Of a stretch of 7,997 bases of DNA, positions 6,814-7,997 are shown in pieces. Made by a program: the position numbers and the translations under genes. The notes beneath the pieces were generated by a model. The model was not told the origin of the DNA. It ran no database searches and was given only the letters and a program-made list of their open reading frames with translations. The stretch is from Desulfobacterales bacterium (lineage in GTDB: Bacteria > Desulfobacterota > Dissulfuribacteria > Dissulfuribacterales > JAMONC01): NCBI GenBank assembly GCA_027066725.1, contig JAMONC010000206.1:1-7997 (forward strand), given 5' to 3'. Positions within the stretch are counted from its first letter, which is position 1; the number at the start of each line of letters is the position of its first letter.

Positions 6814-7521
6814 CTATCTTAATCCAATTATATGTAATAATGGTTTTATCCTATTCCTACTTATAGGAATTTGTTGTTGACTTTCTGTGACTATGATATA
6901 TTTGTTATCTATTCTTTTGAGATTTTTTATGTATTTTAAATTTACAATAAAACTCTTATGACAACGTAAGAACTGATTTTTAACTAATCTTTTTTCAATT
7001 TCTCCTAACCTTAAGGGACTCAAATGTATTCTATTTTCATAGAATACTTCAGTATAATTACCCTTTGCCTTAAAATATTCTATGTTATCTAAAGTTAGTA
7101 ATAAAAAATTATCTTTATCATATACTGGTAATTTTATAATAGCATTTTCAGCATTTGTTAAGATATTAGTTATATCATACAGTAAGGCTATAAATAAATT
7201 TTTCTGTCCATATAATAATAATATTTTAGCCATAAGGATTAAGTCCGCACTTTTATATGGTTTATATATTTTTATTATACTAGTGCTATTTTGAGTGTTT
7301 TGTTTAGCTAATTCTACCATTTCTTTTATTTTTAGAAATGCTTCTTTACTATGTAATTGAGCTAAATTAAGTGATGATGTATCAATTTTATTGATCTGAA
7401 AAATATCTTTAATAAATTTGTTAAAACAAATAATATGATAATTCTTATCAAATATAAGAAGTCCCATTTCGACTTCTTGTTTAATTATATCTATAGTTAG
7501 TTTATTAATCATAATCTCCAT
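6814..7521 (-). CDS. PAS-LytTR one-component transcriptional regulator, RcoM-like
   Basis: This 235-residue cytoplasmic regulator joins an N-terminal PAS sensor domain (about residues 8-120; GLLIFDKNYHIICFNKFIKDIF near 20-41) to a C-terminal LytTR DNA-binding domain (about 130-233). The latter shows the usual pattern: IEYFKAKGNYTEVF at 147-160, LGEIEKRL at 172-179, FLRCHKSFIVNLKYIKNLKR at 184-203 and PISRNR at 219-224. There is no receiver or kinase domain, so it should sense its signal itself. The layout, length and several stretches (LxxLH around H57, KLPVYDKDN at 130-138, the SRN-to-GLR ending) recall RcoM, a haem-containing CO sensor in which a PAS histidine binds haem. H57 sits where I recall that histidine. 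I could not see the second (methionine) ligand at the equivalent place, so haem and CO sensing are inference. It is divergent from hypD and upstream of the polyferredoxin operon. A second ATG at 7512 with GGAG only three bases ahead is a less likely start. Confidence 0.9.
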   Translation of the reverse strand: MEIMINKLTIDIIKQEVEMGLLIFDKNYHIICFNKFIKDIFQINKIDTSSLNLAQLHSKEAFLKIKEMVELAKQNTQNSTSIIKIYKPYKSADLILMAKILLLYGQKNLFIALLYDITNILTNAENAIIKLPVYDKDNFLLLTLDNIEYFKAKGNYTEVFYENRIHLSPLRLGEIEKRLVKNQFLRCHKSFIVNLKYIKNLKRIDNKYIIVTESQQQIPISRNRIKPLLHIIGLR

Positions 7522-7554
7522 AACTTCTTTCTCTAAAAGTTAAAATTTAAAAAT

Positions 7555-7569
7555 AATTAATGATTAATT
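7555..7569. repeat. 15-bp palindrome in the regulator's upstream region
   Basis: AATTAATGATTAATT has perfect seven-base arms around one central base. It lies about 35 bp before the PAS-LytTR start, between a TTGCAA element (7572-7577) and a weak TATTTT -10-like element on the minus strand. It could be an operator for autoregulation. Its pure A/T arms in very AT-rich DNA make chance a real alternative. Confidence 0.35.
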
Positions 7570-7623
7570 TTTTGCAAATTTTCGTTATATGATTTTTTAA
7601 TAAAAATATTAAAAATATATTCT

Positions 7624-7651
7624 TTCACTTTTTTCGATCGAGAAATATATT
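7624..7651 (+). promoter_or_regulatory. Possible sigma70-like promoter of hypD
   Basis: TTCACT at 7624-7629 (four of six -35 bases), a 16-base spacer and TATATT at 7646-7651 (five of six -10 bases) would start transcription near 7658, about 43 bases ahead of the hypD ATG. The spacer contains the 8-bp palindrome TCGATCGA (7634-7641). No convincing sigma54 -24/-12 element was seen. The call is weak because the region is AT-rich. Confidence 0.4.
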
Positions 7652-7660
7652 AGTAACCCT

Positions 7661-7675
7661 TACAAATAATTTGTA
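7661..7675. repeat. 15-bp perfect palindrome next to the hypD ribosome binding site
   Basis: TACAAATAATTTGTA has seven-base arms around one central A. Its last base is the first base of AGGAG (7675-7679), and it lies just downstream of the predicted hypD promoter. It is well placed to act as a repressor operator. As RNA its loop would be only one base unless the inner pairs open, so a protein-binding site is more plausible than a hairpin. Confidence 0.5.
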
Positions 7676-7687
7676 GGAGTGAAAGGA
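7675..7687 (+). promoter_or_regulatory. Ribosome binding region of hypD
   Basis: AGGAG (7675-7679) is followed by a second purine run, AAAGGA (7682-7687). The second ends 13 bases before the ATG at 7701 and the first ends 21 bases before it, so the nearer one is probably used. An in-frame stop (TGA at 7680-7682) rules out an ATG start further upstream. Confidence 0.5.
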
Positions 7688-7700
7688 AATATTTAAGAAA

Positions 7701-7997
7701 ATGGGTACAAAAAGAAAGAATAATAATCATGCCCACTTAAATTCTTCTACCCAATGTCTTTCTAATTTTAGAAGTCCCAAATTATCTCGTGATCTTTTAG
7801 ATCTTATTTCTAAGACATTGACTAAGAAGATAAAACTTATGGAAGTCTGTGGGACTCACACAGTTTCTATATTTAGACATGGTATTAGAGAGTTATTGCC
7901 TCGCCGTATAAAATTAATATCTGGTCCAGGTTGTCCAGTATGTGTTACATCTGCTGGAGAAATAGATGTATTTATCTCCTTGGCAAATAGAAAAGAT
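7701..7997 (+). CDS. hypD: [NiFe]-hydrogenase maturation protein HypD, N-terminal part
   Basis: HypD works with HypC as the scaffold on which the Fe(CN)2CO group of [NiFe] hydrogenases is assembled in the cytoplasm. Only the first 99 codons are in the window; the frame is open to the right edge (a full protein has about 360-380 residues). Clear HypD motifs are visible: MEVCGTHT at 47-54 with C50, then FRHGIRELLP at 58-67, then ISGPGCPVCVT at 73-83 with C78 and C81. The 28-residue distance between the first two cysteines equals that in E. coli HypD. The 46 residues before MEVCGTHT are about nine more than in E. coli, with a polar start (KRKNNNHAHLNSSTQ) that looks unstructured. The conserved part begins near FRSPKL at 23-28. 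No better start is visible. It is divergent from the PAS-LytTR regulator; other hyp genes may follow to the right. Confidence 0.96.
   Translation, partial: MGTKRKNNNHAHLNSSTQCLSNFRSPKLSRDLLDLISKTLTKKIKLMEVCGTHTVSIFRHGIRELLPRRIKLISGPGCPVCVTSAGEIDVFISLANRKD

Noticed and set aside
7082..7294. Open frame of 70 codons on the + strand opposite the regulator gene
   Set aside because: It is a hydrophobic shadow frame antisense to the PAS-LytTR junction, without a ribosome binding site.
7572..7577. TTGCAA as the -35 element of the regulator's promoter
   Set aside because: The spacing allows only a weak TATTTT -10 with a 16-bp spacer in almost pure A/T sequence, so I could not support a separate promoter feature.

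Overview
The window is AT-rich bacterial DNA holding eight genes packed with little spacing: three read rightward (two at the left end, one at the right end) and five form a leftward block of about 5.9 kb between them. The gene set (glycogen-type GlgC, a CobD-like enzyme, a HypD of the 'CGTHT' type, a membrane polyferredoxin and a stand-alone GspE/PilB-type ATPase) suggests a Gram-negative anaerobe with hydrogenase metabolism. A low-GC member of Desulfobacterota or a neighbouring lineage fits best. The many ATA, AGA and AGG codons would suit a thermophile. Both the lineage and the lifestyle are inferences.

Left end (1-1671, + strand): the C-terminal part of glgC (ADP-glucose pyrophosphorylase), then a complete PLP-dependent enzyme that looks like threonine-phosphate decarboxylase CobD (cobamide side-chain synthesis), started by GTG behind a purine-rich ribosome binding site.

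Middle (1661-6679, - strand): what looks like a four-gene operon, read from right to left. It encodes a membrane 4Fe-4S polyferredoxin of the NapH/YccM type, an MscS-family channel with a long periplasmic coiled coil, a shortened GspE/PilB secretion or pilus ATPase, and a small six-cysteine protein of unknown function. Overlaps or gaps are 20 bp (overlap), 10 bp and 25 bp. A good sigma70-like promoter (TTGTAA, 17 bp, TTTAAT) lies just upstream, with short direct repeats behind it. The last gene overlaps the end of cobD tail to tail by 11 bp.

Right end (6814-7997): a leftward PAS-LytTR one-component regulator that resembles the CO-sensing RcoM family, separated by a 179-bp divergent intergenic region from a rightward hypD, the [NiFe]-hydrogenase maturation factor, which runs off the window. 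This intergenic region carries two 15-bp palindromes, one of them next to the hypD ribosome binding site. The regulator could control hypD, the polyferredoxin operon or both. That link rests only on position and repeats. No RNA genes, insertion sequences, CRISPR arrays or convincing intrinsic terminators were seen.
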